NCBI GenBank assembly: GCA_963711675.1
Contig: CAVQFB010000005.1
Coordinates: 186,001-250,000, forward strand
Length of the DNA stretch: 64,000 nucleotides
From: CAVQFB01 sp963711675
GTDB lineage: Bacteria; Acidobacteriota; Terriglobia; Terriglobales; Acidobacteriaceae
Direction of reading: 5' to 3'
Shown here: positions 16,924 through 25,373 of the stretch, one piece after another
How the letters are laid out: every line of letters begins with the position of its first letter
How positions within the stretch are numbered: the first letter of the stretch is position 1
Notes under the pieces: generated by a model
What the model was told of the DNA's origin: nothing
What the model saw: only the letters and a program-made list of their open reading frames with translations
The model's database searches: none
Made by a program: the position numbers and the translations under genes

Positions 16924-17157
16924 ATGAAACGCCTCGCGTGCCTCGGATTCCTCGTTGCTCTCTACGCTGCTCCCGCCTTCGGCCAGGGATGCGCCATGTG
17001 CTACTCGACCGCAGCCGCAGCCAGCAAGGACGGGCAGCGAGCCGTCAACAAGGCCATCCTTGTCATGCTGGTACCGACGCTGGGATTCATGACATTGGGT
17101 ATTGGCGCGGCGCGGCAGTACAGCAAGAAGCGGGACCAAGAGCAATCCCAGGACTAA
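16924..17157 (+). CDS. Small exported membrane protein of the oxidase operon
   Basis: 77 residues. A signal peptide-like helix (MKRLACLGFLVALYAAPAFG) is followed by QGCAMCYSTAAAASKDG and one further membrane helix (ILVMLVPTLGFMTLGIGAA). The CxxC-like CAMC next to the cleavage site, and the position 22 nt after subunit IV, suggest a role in oxidase assembly or copper/heme delivery, but I know no function for it. ATG 16924 follows the sense of the operon. Confidence 0.7.
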   Translation: MKRLACLGFLVALYAAPAFGQGCAMCYSTAAAASKDGQRAVNKAILVMLVPTLGFMTLGIGAARQYSKKRDQEQSQD

Positions 17158-17206
17158 CTCGAGTTGTGCTCGAATCTTGCGCTCGCCATTCCGAACGCAA
17201 CTAATC

Positions 17207-17716
17207 CTATTCTGTCCCTGTCACGCTGCTTCTTCGTTCCATGAGCACAGTGTCCCGCCACCGGCCGTGCATGCACCCTATTTTTTCGCGGGTGCCCACG
17301 ATCCGGAAACCGCACTGTTTATGAAGTTCGATGCTGGCCTTATTTTCCGGAAAGATTCCTGCTTGCAACGTCCAGATACCGTGGCTCTCTGAAGCCTCTA
17401 CCAGCGCGGTCAGCAGCTTGAATCCTATGCCTTTGCCCCGAGCCTGCTCCGCGATGTACACACTAACCTCGGCCACTCCGGCGTAGACCTCCCGCCTCGA
17501 AACGGGGCTGAGAGCTGCCCATCCAAGAACCCGCGTGGTCGCTTTGGCTGTTAACCGACAAGACGGCAAGTGCCCGGCATTCCACTGCTCCCAATCGGGA
17601 GCGGACTGCTCAAATGTAGCCTGCCCTGTTGCGATCCCCTCTTGATAGATGGCGCGGACCGCATCCCAATCGCCCGGGGCCATATCCTCAATCACGACGG
17701 CGTCTTTCGAGTTCAT
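17207..17716 (-). CDS. GNAT N-acetyltransferase, phosphinothricin acetyltransferase-like
   Basis: 169 residues. The GNAT core includes AEVSVYIAEQARGKGIGFKL (acetyl-CoA binding Q/RxxGxG/A) and ENKASIELHKQCGFRIVGT. The N-terminal stretch VRAIYQEGIATGQATFEQ and the ending GCMHGRWRDTVLMERR are characteristic of the Pat/Bar subgroup that acetylates phosphinothricin, methionine sulfone or related amino acids. The substrate here is unknown. It is convergent with the oxidase operon and divergent from uvrA. Confidence 0.85.
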   Translation of the reverse strand: MNSKDAVVIEDMAPGDWDAVRAIYQEGIATGQATFEQSAPDWEQWNAGHLPSCRLTAKATTRVLGWAALSPVSRREVYAGVAEVSVYIAEQARGKGIGFKLLTALVEASESHGIWTLQAGIFPENKASIELHKQCGFRIVGTREKIGCMHGRWRDTVLMERRSSVTGTE

Positions 17717-17794
17717 CGCAACGATTGTAACTTTTCAATGGCGCACTAAGATCACCGCGCTGGATGTGCGGCCGATAGCTTGAGTTTTGGCCGT

Positions 17795-17824
17795 TTGAGC
17801 GCACTCTCACTCTACCTCTATAAT
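17795..17824 (+). promoter_or_regulatory. Candidate promoter of uvrA
   Basis: TTGAGC (17795-17800) and a perfect TATAAT (17819-17824) are separated by 18 bp, about 100 nt upstream of the uvrA ATG in the 208-nt divergent gap. No LexA-like palindrome is apparent, so SOS control cannot be claimed. Confidence 0.5.
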
Positions 17825-17924
17825 AGAAAGATTCCCTCCCCCTCGCGGACCCAACTGGAGGCCCCGGCTCACGGGAAGAGCCTTCTGAAAGCGAGAAACG
17901 AGGGCTGGGTGGTCCCTTTTACGG

Positions 17925-20849
17925 ATGTCCACGGAAACCATAGTCGTTCGCGGCGCGCGCGTCCATAACCTTAAGAACATCGACTTCGAGATCGCCCACA
18001 ACGCTTTGACGGTCGTCACGGGCGTGTCGGGGTCAGGCAAATCGTCGCTCGCCTTCGATACCATTTACGCGGAGGGCCAGCGGCGCTACGTGGAGTCCCT
18101 CTCCGCGTACGCTCGGCAGTTTCTCGAACGGATCGAGAAGCCGGACGTAGACCTGATCGACGGCATCGCACCTGCAGTCGCCATCCGCCAAAAGAATACG
18201 ACTCGCAATCCCCGCTCGACTGTGGCCACCGCCACGGAAATCTTCGACTACCTGCGACTGCTCTTTGCCCGCGTCGGCCGCACTTATTGCCTCAACTGCG
18301 GCAAGGAAGTGAAGAAAGACACGGTCGACGAAGTTGCCAATGCGATTCTTGCGCTCGGCGAAGGCACACGCCTCAACGTTCTCTTCCCGCTCACGGCAAC
18401 AGCCCTAAGCCCGGAGGAGAAGGAGCAGAAAAAAGGCCGCGGCAAGAAGAGCAAGTCTGCCCAGCCTGAACCTCCCGGCGAGGCTCTGAAATTACGGCTG
18501 TTTGACCTGCGGCAGCGTGGGTTCAACCGCCTATATCAGGGCGGACAGATATACGAGTTTTCGACGCCGGAATCGCTGCTGGACGTCAATTTCAGCGAGC
18601 CAGTGTTTCTGCTCGTTGACCGCCTCGTGGTCTCTCCCGATGGCCGTGCTCGTATCGTGGATGCAGTGGAGATCGCGTATCGGGAGGCAGGCGAAGTCAT
18701 CTTTGAGACTGTCCCCCGCGATGGTGAGACGCACCAGCGGTACCGCTATTCTCAGCGTTTCGAATGCAAGACGTGTGGCTTGCGCTACGAAGAGCCCGAG
18801 CCGCGCCTGTTCTCCTTCAACAATCCTTACGGCGCATGTCCGCGCTGCCAGGGCTTCGGAAACACCATCGACTTCGACCTCGATCTCGTTATACCCGACA
18901 AGTCGAAGACGCTGAATGAAGGCGCGGTCGAACCTTGGACGAAACCGAAGTACAAGCCCTTGCTTACTGAACTCAAACGATTTGCGCGGCAGGCAGGGAT
19001 TCCCGCGGATGTGCCGTGGTCGGAACTCGACCCCGAACACCAGAGACTAGTCATCGATGGCGAGGGTAAGTTCCCCGGTGTGCGCGGCTTCTTCAATCAC
19101 CTGGAACGAAAAAAATACAAATTGCACGTTCGTGTTTTCTTAAGCCGCTATCGCGGATACTCGCTGTGTTCCACGTGCGGCGGCGCTCGTCTCCGGCAGG
19201 AGGCGCGGCAGGTAAAGATCGCGGGCAAGGATATCTGCCAGGTCTGCAGGATGACTGTGGAAGGCGCGCTGCAGTTCTTTGAAGGTTTGAGTCTTTCGGT
19301 ACAGGAAGCCGTAATCGCAGAAAAGTTGCTGGACGAAATTCGCGAGCGGCTACGGTTCCTGAACGACGTGGGACTCGAATACCTGACCCTGGATCGCCTT
19401 TCCTCGACGTTGTCCGGCGGCGAAGCGCAGCGAATACAGCTTGCCACATCGCTCGGTTCGCGTCTGGTGGGCACACTGTATGTTTTGGATGAACCTTCGA
19501 TCGGACTGCACACTCGCGATACGCATCGGTTGATCAAGATCCTTCACGATCTCCGGGACTTAGGGAATACGATTCTCGTGGTCGAGCACGATCCTGACAT
19601 CATGCGAGCTTCCGACCGCATCCTCGACCTCGGGCCGGGCGCAGGCGAACATGGCGGAAAAGTAATTGCCACTGGCACCTACGACGAAATTCGGGGGAAC
19701 CCCGCGTCCCTGACCGGCCGCTACTTATCCGAAGACCTGCGCATTCAGTTGCCTCCCGCGCGGCGCCAGCCGGGACGCCAGGTGATCCAGATCTGCGGCG
19801 CTCACGCCCATAACCTCAAGAATATCGATCTCACAATTCCCTTAGGAATATTGGTCGCGATCACCGGCGTATCAGGTTCAGGCAAGTCCACGCTGCTGCA
19901 CGACGTGCTCTATCAGTCGCTGGCGGCGGCTAAGAAGCAAACCGACGCTAATCCAGCCTCGGCACAAGTGAAGAGCATCGAGGGCGATGACTACATCGAC
20001 GGCGTTGTTCTTGTCGATCAGTCGCCCATCGGACGCACACCCCGATCTAATCCGGTCACTTACATCAAGGCGTTCGACGCTATCCGCGAGCTATTCGCTT
20101 CCCTGCCCGAGTCTAAAAAGCGTGGGTTCACGGCCGGGCACTTCTCGTTCAACATTCCCGGTGGACGCTGCGAGAACTGCCAGGGCGACGGCACGGTGAC
20201 GGTCGAGATGCAGTTTCTGGCGGACGTAGAATTGATCTGCGAAGAATGTAAGGGCACACGTTACAAGCCTGAAGTCCTGGAGGTTCGATACAAGGGCAAA
20301 AACATCCATGACGTCCTCAACCTGACGGTGAAAGAGTCACTTAAGTTCTTCGCCGAGGTGAGCAAGATTACTGAGAAACTGCGCGTTCTCGAAGAGGTCG
20401 GCCTCGGCTATCTGCGGCTTGGGCAATCCGCAACCACACTGTCGGGTGGCGAGGCACAACGTATGAAGCTTGCCGCCCACCTGCAACCCGCAGCCCGCGA
20501 CATCGGGCGGCCCCCAGCGGGCGGAGACCGTGCAAGAAGACGCCAGCGCCTGCTCTACATTTTCGACGAACCTACCACCGGGCTCCATTTCGACGATGTA
20601 AGCAAACTCCTTTCGTCCTTCCGCCGTCTAATTGATGCAGGGGGATCGATTGTCGTGATCGAGCACAATCTGGAGGTCATCAAGACGGCTGACTGGGTAA
20701 TCGACCTGGGCCCGGAAGGAGGTGACCGGGGTGGGTATGTGGTCGGATACGGGCCCCCGGAGACGATCGCGGAAATTCCGAATTCCTACACGGGAAAGTA
20801 TCTCGCTCGCGTCCTAAATGGCGATGGCCGCAACAATGGAAAGAAATAG
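17925..20849 (+). CDS. uvrA: Excinuclease ABC subunit A
   Basis: Damage-recognition ATPase of nucleotide excision repair. 974 residues. The first ATPase has Walker A GVSGSGKSSLAFD (about residue 33) and signature LSGGEAQRIQLATSLG; the second has GVSGSGKSTLLHD and TTLSGGEAQRMKLAAHL. Zinc motifs CLNCG, CKTCG with CPRCQG, and CENCQGDG with CEECKGTRY are present. Between the second signature and Walker B (LYIFDEPTTGLHFDD) there is an extra stretch of about 15 residues, rich in Arg and Pro, relative to E. coli-type UvrA. It overlaps the TPR gene by 32 nt. Confidence 0.97.
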   Translation: MSTETIVVRGARVHNLKNIDFEIAHNALTVVTGVSGSGKSSLAFDTIYAEGQRRYVESLSAYARQFLERIEKPDVDLIDGIAPAVAIRQKNTTRNPRSTVATATEIFDYLRLLFARVGRTYCLNCGKEVKKDTVDEVANAILALGEGTRLNVLFPLTATALSPEEKEQKKGRGKKSKSAQPEPPGEALKLRLFDLRQRGFNRLYQGGQIYEFSTPESLLDVNFSEPVFLLVDRLVVSPDGRARIVDAVEIAYREAGEVIFETVPRDGETHQRYRYSQRFECKTCGLRYEEPEPRLFSFNNPYGACPRCQGFGNTIDFDLDLVIPDKSKTLNEGAVEPWTKPKYKPLLTELKRFARQAGIPADVPWSELDPEHQRLVIDGEGKFPGVRGFFNHLERKKYKLHVRVFLSRYRGYSLCSTCGGARLRQEARQVKIAGKDICQVCRMTVEGALQFFEGLSLSVQEAVIAEKLLDEIRERLRFLNDVGLEYLTLDRLSSTLSGGEAQRIQLATSLGSRLVGTLYVLDEPSIGLHTRDTHRLIKILHDLRDLGNTILVVEHDPDIMRASDRILDLGPGAGEHGGKVIATGTYDEIRGNPASLTGRYLSEDLRIQLPPARRQPGRQVIQICGAHAHNLKNIDLTIPLGILVAITGVSGSGKSTLLHDVLYQSLAAAKKQTDANPASAQVKSIEGDDYIDGVVLVDQSPIGRTPRSNPVTYIKAFDAIRELFASLPESKKRGFTAGHFSFNIPGGRCENCQGDGTVTVEMQFLADVELICEECKGTRYKPEVLEVRYKGKNIHDVLNLTVKESLKFFAEVSKITEKLRVLEEVGLGYLRLGQSATTLSGGEAQRMKLAAHLQPAARDIGRPPAGGDRARRRQRLLYIFDEPTTGLHFDDVSKLLSSFRRLIDAGGSIVVIEHNLEVIKTADWVIDLGPEGGDRGGYVVGYGPPETIAEIPNSYTGKYLARVLNGDGRNNGKK

Positions 20850-22158
20850 CTGGATTCGAGTGGCTGCGGGGGTCCTTCTCGGCTGCCCAGCCTTCTTGTT
20901 TGCTCAAAATACAGGCCAGACAATCCGGCATCATCGCGAGATCGTCGAAGACGACGCCCAAACTAAGGCGCTAGCTGCCGCCGAAGCCGCCATCGAAAAG
21001 CGCGACTTTGCAACCGCAGAGCCGCTGCTGAAGCAGATTACGGAGAAAGATCCCGCCAACTACCAGGCTTGGTTTGACCTGGGTTTCGTCTACAACGCTC
21101 AGAGCAAGACCGAAGACTCGATCAACGCTTACCGGAAATCCGTGGCAGCGAAGCCGGACGTATTCGAATCCAACCTCAACCTCGGTCTCATGCTGGCAAA
21201 ACAGGGCCAGCCTGATACCGCGACCTTCCTGCGGGCGGCAACCAAGCTCACTCCGACCGATCGTCGCGAAGAGGGCCTGGAACGCGCCTGGTTATCGCTG
21301 GCCCAGGTCCTTGAGAAAACCAAGCCGGAAGATGCTCTGGAGGCATACCGGCAGGCAGCCGCGCTCTCGCCAAAGGATCCCGAACCCCACATCGCCGCCG
21401 GACTGCTGCTGGAGCGCCAGAATCAGTTCGCGGATGCCGAGAAGGAATACCGGCAAGTTCTCGCTCTGGACCCACAGTCCGTGGAGGCCGCAACCGCTTT
21501 GGCCAACATCTACATGCGGGCTCAGCGCTTTTCCGACGCGGAACAGATGTTGCGTGCGCTCAGTGCTCAACGGCCAAACGACGCCGCGCTCCACACGCAG
21601 CTGGGACGGGTACTCGCCGCACAGGGAAAGAACACCGATGCCATTACAGAGCTGGAAGGCGCATTGAAAGCGACACCAAATGACACCGCCACACAGCGCG
21701 ACCTTGCCGATCTTTACAAGACCGCAGGAAAGTACGAACAGAGTGAAGCACTTTACCGTGGCTTGGTCGCGGCCAAACCGAAGGACGCGGACCTGCGCCA
21801 GTCCCTGGGCCAGGTGCTGATGAAGGAAAAGAAGTTGGCGGAGGCCCAAAAGGAATTATGGATCGCCAGCCAACTGAAGCCGGATTCCACGGGAATCCTT
21901 GCCGATCTCGCCGCCGCGGCGCAGGCGAATCACAACTACCAACTGTCTATTGAAGCTCTGGATAAGGCCGCCAAGCTTTTTCCGGAACCCCCAGCGGTTT
22001 ACTATTTTCTTCGCGCCACGGCGTACGATAATTTGCGAGACTATAAGCAAGCCGCCTTGAACTACCACTCGTTTCTGCAGATGGCCAATGGGAAGTTTCC
22101 AGAGCAGGAGTGGCAGGCCCGGCATCGCTTGATCGCCATCGAGCCCAAAAAACGATGA
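20818..22158 (+). CDS. Secreted TPR-repeat protein
   Basis: 446 residues. An N-terminal signal peptide (about residues 8-30, WIRVAAGVLLGCPAFLFAQ) is followed by roughly ten tetratricopeptide repeats, for example YQAWFDLGFVYNAQSKTEDS and AATALANIYMRAQRFSDAEQ. Such proteins scaffold complexes in the periplasm or at the outer membrane. The start at 20818 lies inside the end of uvrA (32-nt overlap); internal ATGs at 20824 and 20836 are alternatives and keep the signal peptide. Its stop overlaps the next ATG (ATGA). Confidence 0.85.
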   Translation: MAMAATMERNSWIRVAAGVLLGCPAFLFAQNTGQTIRHHREIVEDDAQTKALAAAEAAIEKRDFATAEPLLKQITEKDPANYQAWFDLGFVYNAQSKTEDSINAYRKSVAAKPDVFESNLNLGLMLAKQGQPDTATFLRAATKLTPTDRREEGLERAWLSLAQVLEKTKPEDALEAYRQAAALSPKDPEPHIAAGLLLERQNQFADAEKEYRQVLALDPQSVEAATALANIYMRAQRFSDAEQMLRALSAQRPNDAALHTQLGRVLAAQGKNTDAITELEGALKATPNDTATQRDLADLYKTAGKYEQSEALYRGLVAAKPKDADLRQSLGQVLMKEKKLAEAQKELWIASQLKPDSTGILADLAAAAQANHNYQLSIEALDKAAKLFPEPPAVYYFLRATAYDNLRDYKQAALNYHSFLQMANGKFPEQEWQARHRLIAIEPKKR

Positions 22159-22598
22159 CTACGCGCTTTATCTTAGTGCTGTCGCTACTTCTAGCTGTCG
22201 CCCTGCCCGTGTGGGCCAAGAAAGAGGAGACGTTGGAGGAGTTGAAGGCGCGCGCCGACGCCGCGAGTCTCGATGAGCGACCCGGAGTTTGCGTGCGGGT
22301 GGCGGAGATTCAGGTTGAGGCTGCGGACAAACTCTTCACCGACGGTAAGCCCGACGAAGCTCGAAACGCCCTTTCAGACGTAGCCACCTACTCGGAAAAA
22401 GCCGGAGACGCCGCGGTGAAGTCCGGCAAGAAACTCAAACCAACTGAGATCGCGATCCGCAAGATGGCCCATAGGCTGCGTGACATCAAGAGAACGCTGG
22501 CATTCGAGGATCAGGGCGCCGCTCAGGAAGTGGTCGACCGGCTGGAACGCATTCGTACCGATCTCCTCGCCAAGATGTTTGGCAAGGGGGAAAAATGA
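22155..22598 (+). CDS. Secreted alpha-helical protein, function unknown
   Basis: 147 residues. A signal peptide (MTTRFILVLSLLLAVALPVWA) is followed by a charged, mostly helical mature part (ELKARADAASLDERPGVCVR ... LRDIKRTLAFEDQGAAQEVV). No known domain is recognised. It is translationally coupled on both sides by ATGA overlaps, so it belongs to the TPR operon and probably acts with that scaffold in the periplasm. Confidence 0.75.
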   Translation: MTTRFILVLSLLLAVALPVWAKKEETLEELKARADAASLDERPGVCVRVAEIQVEAADKLFTDGKPDEARNALSDVATYSEKAGDAAVKSGKKLKPTEIAIRKMAHRLRDIKRTLAFEDQGAAQEVVDRLERIRTDLLAKMFGKGEK

Positions 22599-23149
22599 GG
22601 CGCTTCTGCCGGTTCGCTGGCCTCGGCCTGATCTTGTTCACCGGCGCTGTCCTTGCCGCTCCCCGACACGATCCCTTGACCCCGCCCGAAATCGACCAAC
22701 TACGCGACACCGCGGTCGAGCCGGAGCTTCGTCTGCCCCTTTACGTAAAATTCGCGCGCGCCCGCCTGGATTCGCTGGAGCAGATGCGCGTTGATCCCAA
22801 GACTACCGAGCGCGCCCTGAAGACCCACGATCAGCTGGAAGATTTTCTCGCGGTCTATGACGAGCTGAACGACAACATCGACACTTATCTTGGGCGTAAG
22901 GACGACATTCGCAAGCCCCTGAAGGCCGTAATCGAGGCGGATACCGAATTCCAGGCGAAATTGCGCGCACTGAAGAATGCTGCGGGTATCTCTGCTGAGG
23001 AGGCCAAGCAATACGAATTCGTGCTCAACAACACGCTCGATACGGTCGACACTAGCGCCGACGACCACAAAAAACTGCTTGTCGAACAGGAAGAAGCCGC
23101 CAAGCACAAGAAGGCCCAAAAACAGGATCGAAGCCAACGGCAGGAATGA
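22595..23149 (+). CDS. Secreted alpha-helical protein, function unknown
   Basis: 184 residues. A signal peptide (MRRFCRFAGLGLILFTGAVLA) precedes a helical mature protein with many Asp/Glu/Lys residues and a Lys/Gln-rich tail (HKKAQKQDRSQRQE). The segments ARARLDSLEQMRVDPKTTER and LEDFLAVYDELNDNIDTYLG suggest an all-alpha bundle. It resembles its upstream neighbour in style, not in sequence. Last gene of the three-gene secreted operon. Confidence 0.75.
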   Translation: MRRFCRFAGLGLILFTGAVLAAPRHDPLTPPEIDQLRDTAVEPELRLPLYVKFARARLDSLEQMRVDPKTTERALKTHDQLEDFLAVYDELNDNIDTYLGRKDDIRKPLKAVIEADTEFQAKLRALKNAAGISAEEAKQYEFVLNNTLDTVDTSADDHKKLLVEQEEAAKHKKAQKQDRSQRQE

Positions 23150-23227
23150 TTCCCTGATCTGCGAGGCGTGACCAGTCGGGGACCGGCGGCTTGCCTATTC
23201 AGCGACCCGTGCTAATCTACCCACAAG

Positions 23228-23914
23228 GTGAGAGAAGGGCTCCTCGAAATCTTCCAGGAAAGCTACCGCGAATTGCGGCCACGCGCTCCGCTGCCTGAAT
23301 TAGAGGTTCGATTTTTTGCGTTTGCCAATGTCAACAACACGATCCGGCTTCGCGAGGGCAAGCTGTTAGTGCGTCTCTCTGACCTGCTGGCGGGAGCCCC
23401 GGAATCCGTTCTCCGGGCAATCTCCCACATCCTTCTGGCTAAAATTTATCGCCGGCCGATCGAAGGCACGCACGCAGCGCGGTACCGGAAATACGTGGGC
23501 AGCCACGAGATCGCCCGCAAGGTGCATCTCGTGCGGCAGATAAGGGGCCGTAAGCGGCTGGAAGGAGCACAGGGAGGCTCTTACGACCTGGATGCGATTT
23601 TTGAAGAGCTGAACTCTCGTCATTTCCACGGTCTGCTTGCCCGGCCGCGTATGGCTTGGAGCCGCGACCACGCGCGGCATAGTCTGGGACACTACGATCC
23701 GGCGCATAATGCTATCGTGGTCAGCCGGATATTCGACCACCCGAAGGTCCCCCGTTACGCAGTCGAGTACATCGTTTATCACGAAATGCTGCACTTGAAG
23801 CATCCTGTGCGGCTGCGCGGCAGCCGGCGCTGTGTCCACCCGCCGGAGTTTGTGGCGGAAGAGAAGCTCTTCCCTCACCTGGACGATGCCAAGAGATTCC
23901 TCAAGCAGATGTAG
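23228..23914 (+). CDS. SprT-like zinc metalloprotease domain protein
   Basis: 228 residues from a GTG start. The C-terminal half holds HEMLH at residues 185-189 (YIVYHEMLHLKHP), an HExxH zinc site, after a beta strand (AIVVSRIFDHPKVP); this matches the SprT-like/YgjP-type peptidase fold. The N-terminal half (FANVNNTIRLREGKLLVRL) is less recognisable. No signal peptide, so cytoplasmic. SprT-like proteins act on DNA-protein crosslinks in some organisms. The position near uvrA is suggestive only. Confidence 0.8.
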   Translation: MREGLLEIFQESYRELRPRAPLPELEVRFFAFANVNNTIRLREGKLLVRLSDLLAGAPESVLRAISHILLAKIYRRPIEGTHAARYRKYVGSHEIARKVHLVRQIRGRKRLEGAQGGSYDLDAIFEELNSRHFHGLLARPRMAWSRDHARHSLGHYDPAHNAIVVSRIFDHPKVPRYAVEYIVYHEMLHLKHPVRLRGSRRCVHPPEFVAEEKLFPHLDDAKRFLKQM

Positions 23915-24005
23915 CGGGTGCCGAAGAGAAATCCTCCGTGCCTTCAAGCGTCAGAAGCCAGCGCCCCCAGCACTCTGGTTCCCGTTCACCCGCTGTTTTT
24001 CCCCT

Positions 24006-24021
24006 TGTGATGCAAATCACG
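24006..24021. promoter_or_regulatory. CRP/FNR-family-like site upstream of the iron operon
   Basis: TGTGATGCAAATCACG matches the CRP-type palindrome TGTGA-N6-TCACA at 9 of 10 fixed positions. Its centre (24013.5) is about 64 bp before the transcription start expected from the promoter at 24042-24070, close to the class I activator position. Which family member would bind is unknown. Confidence 0.5.
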
Positions 24022-24041
24022 TCCGGCTGTGACCCCGCGCG

Positions 24042-24099
24042 TTGACGGTGGGCAGGGGGGAGAATATCCTCTTGATAGTGAAATTGAAATTCATTTTCA
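24042..24099 (+). promoter_or_regulatory. Promoter and Fur box of the FTR1 iron operon
   Basis: TTGACG (24042-24047) and TATCCT (24065-24070) are spaced 17 bp. Just downstream, hexamers GATAGT (24074), GAAATT (24080), GAAATT (24086), C and ATTTTC (24093-24098) form the classic Fur array. As 7-1-7 palindromes they read TGAAATTGAAATTCA (24079-24093) and TGAAATTCATTTTCA (24085-24099), offset by 6 bp. The array covers the expected transcription start, the layout for repression by Fur-Fe. It supports assigning the operon to iron starvation. Confidence 0.75.
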
Positions 24100-24121
24100 A
24101 AATCAGAAAGAGCGCTTTTTC

Positions 24122-25372
24122 ATGCTGCAAGCCTTCATCATAACCCTCCGCGAGGGCGTCGAAGCGGCCCTGATCGTGGGCATTACCCTGGCCTACCTGG
24201 CCAAAATAGGGCGCAACGATCTGCGCAAGTCGGTCTATACCGCCCTGGCCGCCGCCTTTGCCGGCAGCATCGGCCTGGCCGTGCTCCTGGCCCGCACGCG
24301 GTGGAATCAGGACATCTTTGAGGGCTGGATCATGCTGGCCGCCGCCTTCTTCGTCGTCACTATGATCATCTTCATGATGAAGACCGGCCGCAAGCTGAAA
24401 GGTGAGATCGAAGGCAAGGTAGGCCTGCTCGCGGGCGAAGGCTCGCACATCGGCCTGTTCCTCTTCGTCTTTCTGATGATCCTGCGTGAGGGGTTTGAGA
24501 CGGTTCTGATCCTCTCCGCCGTCTCTCTCAATTCGACAGAGCTTCTGAGCTTCCTGGGCACGCTCGCGGGCGTGATCGTTGCCATCCTGTTCGGCGTGAT
24601 GTTCGTGAAGGGCAGCGTGCGCATCAATCTGCCAAAGTTTTTCCGCGTGACCACTGTCATTCTCTTTTTCGTCGCAGCGCAACTCGTCATTTCCGGATTG
24701 CATGAGCTTTCTGAAAACGGGGTGCTTCCCTCTTCTCGCGGAGAGATGGCGATCATCGGGCCCATCGTCCGCAACGATCTCTTCTTCTTTGTGACGATTC
24801 TCGCCCTGGCGGCGCTCATGGTCCTCTTCGAAGTAAAACGGCGTGAGCCCGTACCGGATACTCTGAAAGGCGCGGCTCGGCGCAAGGCCTTGTGGAGCGC
24901 CCGTAAGGAACGGCTATGGATGGTCGCACTCTACGCCAGTTCGTTCCTCTTCATCACGCTGGTGACGGCCGAATTCATCTACGCCAAGAGCGTCAGCGCA
25001 CTCTCACCGGCCACAGCGGTGACGTTTGTGGACGGCAAGGTTACGATTCCGCTGGCGCAGGTCTCAGACGGCGATCTGCACCGTTACGCGGCGCAAGAAA
25101 ATGGCATGGAGGTTCGCTTCTGGCTGTACCAGAAACCCGACGGCAAGGTGACAAGCGTGTTCGACGCCTGCGAAATCTGCGGGCCGGTGGGCTTCTACAA
25201 AGGCCCCAACGGAGTCGTCTGTAAGAACTGTGCCGCTCCCATTAACGGACAATCTGTCGGCATGGCGGGTGGATGCAATCCGATTCCGTTGAAAGCTCAG
25301 GTAACATCCGACTCTGTCGTGATCACTGAAGCCGACGTCGCGGCAGGAAGCAAGTTCTTCGAGCAGAAATAG
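24122..25372 (+). CDS. FTR1-family iron permease fused to a DUF2318 domain
   Basis: 416 residues. The permease part has seven hydrophobic segments and two REGxE ferric-iron motifs: TLREGVEAAL (R10-E14) and ILREGFETVL (R122-E126). After a last helix near 265-287, an extracytoplasmic domain carries C350xxC353, C367xxC370 and C385 (CEICGPVGFYKGP, CKNCAAP), the DUF2318 pattern. In Campylobacter the FTR1 and DUF2318 parts are separate genes in the P19/Ftr1 iron system. Here no P19 gene is present. The ATG at 24122 is preferred over an upstream frame to 24029. The gene is first in a four-gene operon behind a Fur box. Confidence 0.93.
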   Translation: MLQAFIITLREGVEAALIVGITLAYLAKIGRNDLRKSVYTALAAAFAGSIGLAVLLARTRWNQDIFEGWIMLAAAFFVVTMIIFMMKTGRKLKGEIEGKVGLLAGEGSHIGLFLFVFLMILREGFETVLILSAVSLNSTELLSFLGTLAGVIVAILFGVMFVKGSVRINLPKFFRVTTVILFFVAAQLVISGLHELSENGVLPSSRGEMAIIGPIVRNDLFFFVTILALAALMVLFEVKRREPVPDTLKGAARRKALWSARKERLWMVALYASSFLFITLVTAEFIYAKSVSALSPATAVTFVDGKVTIPLAQVSDGDLHRYAAQENGMEVRFWLYQKPDGKVTSVFDACEICGPVGFYKGPNGVVCKNCAAPINGQSVGMAGGCNPIPLKAQVTSDSVVITEADVAAGSKFFEQK

Positions 25373-25373
25373 C

